This document shows, piece by piece, positions 33,632 through 36,203 of a stretch of DNA of 36,203 nucleotides. Both the position numbers and the translations under genes were made by a program. The first letter of the stretch is position 1. Every line of letters begins with the position of its first letter. Source of the DNA: Myxococcales bacterium (lineage in GTDB: Bacteria; Myxococcota_A; UBA9160; UBA4427); NCBI GenBank assembly GCA_012960035.1, contig DUBZ01000027.1:1-36203 (forward strand), given 5' to 3'. Under the pieces are notes generated by a model. It was not told the origin of the DNA. It made no database searches and was given only the letters and a program-made list of their open reading frames with translations.

Positions 33632-34890
33632 GGCACCGCCTCGCCGACATGCGCTTCGATCCAGCTCGCAATTCTCGCCGCGCTACCGCGACGTGTCGCA
33701 AGAAATTGCTTCGCACTCTCGCCACGTGCACGCCATTCCTTCGCGTCAGCGGCAAAGTTCGCGATCGCGTCGCACAGACCTGCGGCGTCGGCGACTTCGA
33801 TCCCTGCACCACTTTCCCGCGCGATCACCGCGCTTTCCCGCACGGTCTCGATTCGCGGTCCATAAGCGACCGGGCATCCCTCGATCAACGGTTCGAGCAA
33901 GTTATGCCCTCCGACATTCGCGAGCGTTCCCCCGACGAACGCCATGCTGGCCGCGGCGTAGAGCGCCGCAAGCTCGCCCGTCGTGTCGAGTATAAGGACA
34001 TCTCCGTTGGCCAGGACGCGAGAGCCAAGTTGACTCCGTCGCTCCACGCGACGTCCACTTGCTGCGAGTTCGCGCTCAATTTCAGGCAAACGCTCGAGAT
34101 GGCGAGGTGCGATCACGAGAGCGACTTCGCATCCCCGTCGCTCGCACGCCGACAATGCGTCGAGCGCGGCACGCTCTTCACCGGGATGCGTGCTCCCGGC
34201 AACAAAAATCGACACCGCCGACGTGGCGCGCACCAGATCTGTTGCCAAGTGCGACGCGACGGAGCCGGAGTCGAATTTAAGATCCCCGGCCACGGTCACG
34301 CGCTCGGACGGAACCCCGAGCGCCTTAAATCGATTGGCGTCTTCGAGTGAGCGGGCCGCAACACCGTCCACGCGTCGCATGACGGGTGCAACCAGCCAAC
34401 GAAAACGTTGGTAACGAACAAACGAGCGATCCGAAATGCGACCCGACGCGATCAAGACGGGGACACCGAAACTCTTCGCCGTCAGAATCAAACTTGGCCA
34501 TAGTTCCGTTTCGACGGACACGAACGCCCGCGGGCGCGCGCGAGACAACACGCGAGCTACGCACAGCGGAATATCGAAGGGGGCGTACGCAACCGTGTTT
34601 GCGCCGGCTTCACGTCGAAGCACTTCGCGGCCGCTCGGAGTCACCGTCGTTGCAAACCCGTGCATTCCCCGCGCTTCGCATTCCCGCAACAGGGAAACCA
34701 GCGCCTTCGCCTCGCCGGCACTCGCGCCGTGAAACCACACGCCTCCGGACGAAACACTCGGAAGCCGTCCGAGTCTCTCCCCAAGACCAAGGCCAAGCGA
34801 AGGTCTGCGCAGACAAGCCGCGCACCAGGCGATCGCGACGAGGGGAGCCAGCAATAGGCTCACAAAGATGACGATGCTAGTGCGAAGCAT
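33628..34890 (-). CDS. waaA: 3-deoxy-D-manno-octulosonic acid (Kdo) transferase
   Basis: A 420 aa GT-B glycosyltransferase that adds Kdo from CMP-Kdo to lipid IVA. An N-terminal membrane anchor lies at about 4-24. The catalytic HGASAGEA segment corresponds to the family HAVSVGE, and VSVETELWP follows. The donor-side domain contains VAGSTHPGEE and FVGGTLANVGGHNLLEP. I chose the ATG at 34890, 14 bases inside the lpxB end; a GTG at 34917 would add nine residues. Whether one or two Kdo units are added cannot be told. Confidence 0.94.
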   Translation of the reverse strand: MLRTSIVIFVSLLLAPLVAIAWCAACLRRPSLGLGLGERLGRLPSVSSGGVWFHGASAGEAKALVSLLRECEARGMHGFATTVTPSGREVLRREAGANTVAYAPFDIPLCVARVLSRARPRAFVSVETELWPSLILTAKSFGVPVLIASGRISDRSFVRYQRFRWLVAPVMRRVDGVAARSLEDANRFKALGVPSERVTVAGDLKFDSGSVASHLATDLVRATSAVSIFVAGSTHPGEERAALDALSACERRGCEVALVIAPRHLERLPEIERELAASGRRVERRSQLGSRVLANGDVLILDTTGELAALYAAASMAFVGGTLANVGGHNLLEPLIEGCPVAYGPRIETVRESAVIARESGAGIEVADAAGLCDAIANFAADAKEWRARGESAKQFLATRRGSAARIASWIEAHVGEAVP

Positions 34891-36040
34891 GGCCAAGCAT
34901 TTCCCCAGCGATCTCACTCGCGCGTTCGGCAGCTCCTTGTGTGCCGAGTACTTGCCCCACTTCGGCGAGGTCCTTCAATTGCTGTTCGCGCGCCTCGCCA
35001 TCCATGATCTCAAAAACCGCCGCCGCCACGGCGGGGCCCGTGGCATCTTCTTGCAGGACTTCGGGAACGATGAGTCGCCCGGCGACGAGATTCGGCATCG
35101 CATAGTAAGGTACGCGAACACTTCGGCGGAGCACCCAGGCGGTCAACGGATCGACCTTCCCAACAACCACCATCGGTCGCGCGAGCATCGCCAACTCCAC
35201 CGTCACCGTCCCTGGCTTGGCGATGGCGACATGGCACGCGCGCATCACTTCCCGCGATCGTCCGCTCACGACCTGCACATGGATTGAAGCCGGCAGGTTC
35301 TGCGCTCTGATACAGGCTTCGACCTGCTCGGCCGACACCGACGGTGCGACCGCGACTGCGAAACGGAGCGCAGGCGACTGGGCGTGGAGCTTCGCGCAGG
35401 CGTCGAGTTGGACAGGGAGATGTCGGTCGATTTCGTTGCGGCGACTTCCGGGAAACAATGCGACGAGCGGATCATCGCCTGAGATTTCAAGTTGTTCCCG
35501 GGCCGCGCCGGGATCGCTTGCGTCGGCGCAAGTACGCAGCGCTTCAGCCAAGGGGTGTCCCACGAACTCTACGGGGAGCGAGGTGCTTTGATAGGCCTCG
35601 ATCTCAAACGGGAAAATCACCGCCACGCGGTCGACTCGCGCTGCAATTTTTTTGACCCGACTGGGTCGCCACGCCCAAACTTGCGGCGCAACGAAGTAGA
35701 ACACCTTAGCGGTGCAGTGCCGGTGCACTTGCTTTGCAAATGGAATATTGAAACCACCCGAATCGACAAGCACCACGAGATCCGGTCGCTCGCGAATGAG
35801 CGCACGTTTCATTGCTCGCCATACCTTTGCAATTCGGAACACACTGCCCACGAGTTCGAGCAGCCCCCCCACCGCAAGCTCGCGCTGATGAACGACGAGT
35901 TCTACGTCCGCAGCGCGAAGCGCATCCCCTCCCATCCCCACGATTCGTGCGTCTGGAACCTTCGACCGAAAGGCGCGCACAAAGTCGGCCGCATGCAGAT
36001 CACCGGAGGCATCGCCCGCGGAGATCAGCAGCGTCGTCAT
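34877..36040 (-). CDS. lpxB: Lipid-A-disaccharide synthase
   Basis: A 387 aa peripheral membrane GT-B enzyme joining UDP-2,3-diacylglucosamine and lipid X. Family blocks present: ISAGDASGDLHAADFVRAF (7-25), RIVGMGGDALRAA, VLVDSGGFNIPFA, FYFVAPQVWAWRPSR, LVALFPGSRRNEI and the nucleotide-binding KPGTVTVELAML. The start codon overlaps the stop of the upstream oxidoreductase gene by 4 bp, so the two are coupled. Downstream waaA begins inside its last codons. Confidence 0.95.
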   Translation of the reverse strand: MTTLLISAGDASGDLHAADFVRAFRSKVPDARIVGMGGDALRAADVELVVHQRELAVGGLLELVGSVFRIAKVWRAMKRALIRERPDLVVLVDSGGFNIPFAKQVHRHCTAKVFYFVAPQVWAWRPSRVKKIAARVDRVAVIFPFEIEAYQSTSLPVEFVGHPLAEALRTCADASDPGAAREQLEISGDDPLVALFPGSRRNEIDRHLPVQLDACAKLHAQSPALRFAVAVAPSVSAEQVEACIRAQNLPASIHVQVVSGRSREVMRACHVAIAKPGTVTVELAMLARPMVVVGKVDPLTAWVLRRSVRVPYYAMPNLVAGRLIVPEVLQEDATGPAVAAAVFEIMDGEAREQQLKDLAEVGQVLGTQGAAERASEIAGEMLGHASH

Positions 36041-36203
36041 GACTGGCAGTTAGATGCGAATTTCGGTGGATACAAGGGGGCCGGGCCCGCTTTGATTTCC
36101 GTTGCGGGATCGAAATCGAAGTCGACGCCTTGAGTCGGCATCCCGTCGAGCACTCGAATGGCGGTTCGCAACGCTGCGAGACCTTCCATGCCGTCGACGG
36201 CGG
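36037..36203 (-). CDS. 3' end of a probable Gfo/Idh/MocA oxidoreductase (partial)
   Basis: Only the last 54 codons are inside the window. The C-terminal helix reads GMEGLAALRTAIRVLDGM, which resembles the terminal DGLRALEVALA helix of Gfo/Idh/MocA NAD(P)-dependent oxidoreductases. A gene of that family often lies directly before lpxB in deltaproteobacterial lipid A clusters. The TGA at 36037-36039 overlaps the lpxB ATG. The short length and absence of catalytic residues limit confidence. Confidence 0.5.
   Translation of the reverse strand, partial: AVDGMEGLAALRTAIRVLDGMPTQGVDFDFDPATEIKAGPAPLYPPKFASNCQS

Noticed and set aside
1..36203. CRISPR arrays, tRNA genes, insertion sequences, phage genes
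   Set aside because: No regularly spaced repeats, cloverleaf with TTCGA-type T-loop and anticodon stem, transposase motifs or phage structural genes were seen.

Overview
The window is GC-rich chromosomal DNA from a free-living Gram-negative bacterium. Lipid A and Kdo genes (lpxB, waaA, lpxK) show an outer membrane, and a proteobacterial-type 6S RNA lies at the left edge. The lipid A gene order, a complete Bat operon, DUF3047, and the mix of EthD, MBL, amidohydrolase, SRPBCC and P450 genes suggest a deltaproteobacterial lineage in the broad sense (Myxococcota or Binatota-like). That placement is an inference. I saw no phage, transposon, CRISPR array or tRNA.

Layout. 1-165: 3' part of a probable 6S RNA. 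198-1001: DUF2797 protein (-). 1005-1571: intergenic stretch with a possible folded RNA element. 1572-5036: large class III cyclase/AAA ATPase/TPR signalling protein (+), converging on a FAD-type oxidoreductase fused to two FHA domains (5033-6913, -). 7156-7587: gamma-glutamylcyclotransferase-like protein (+). 7648-17852 (-): a seven-gene Bat operon read as MoxR, DUF58, BatD-like protein, BatA, BatB-BatC fusion, BatD, BatE. Every junction after the first is a 4-bp start/stop overlap.

18205-19491: LarA-family protein (+) preceded by a six-codon mini-ORF with a strong ribosome site. It converges on a DUF3047 protein (19488-20348, -). 20510-21256: class I glutamine amidotransferase (+). 21413-23792 (-): VOC, cytochrome P450 and Nu-class GST, a likely detoxification or xenobiotic operon.

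24118-26202 (+): a bufferin operon. It holds BufA2 (small secreted Cys-rich peptide), BufB (MNIO/DUF692 maturase) and BufC (DUF2063 partner), with an ECF-sigma-like promoter, a structured 5' UTR and an attenuator-like hairpin between bufA and bufB. This is the best candidate for a specialised, recently described peptide-modification system. No DoxX-type BufD follows; the next gene is a 105-111 aa protein of unknown function.

26655-30440: EthD and MBL-fold proteins (+), then a D-aminoacylase-type amidohydrolase and an SRPBCC protein (-). 30696-32330: metG (+). 32351-32545: a protein-like reading frame without a standard start codon. 32558-36203 (-): lpxK, waaA, lpxB and the 3' end of a probable Gfo/Idh/MocA oxidoreductase, forming a lipid A/Kdo operon.
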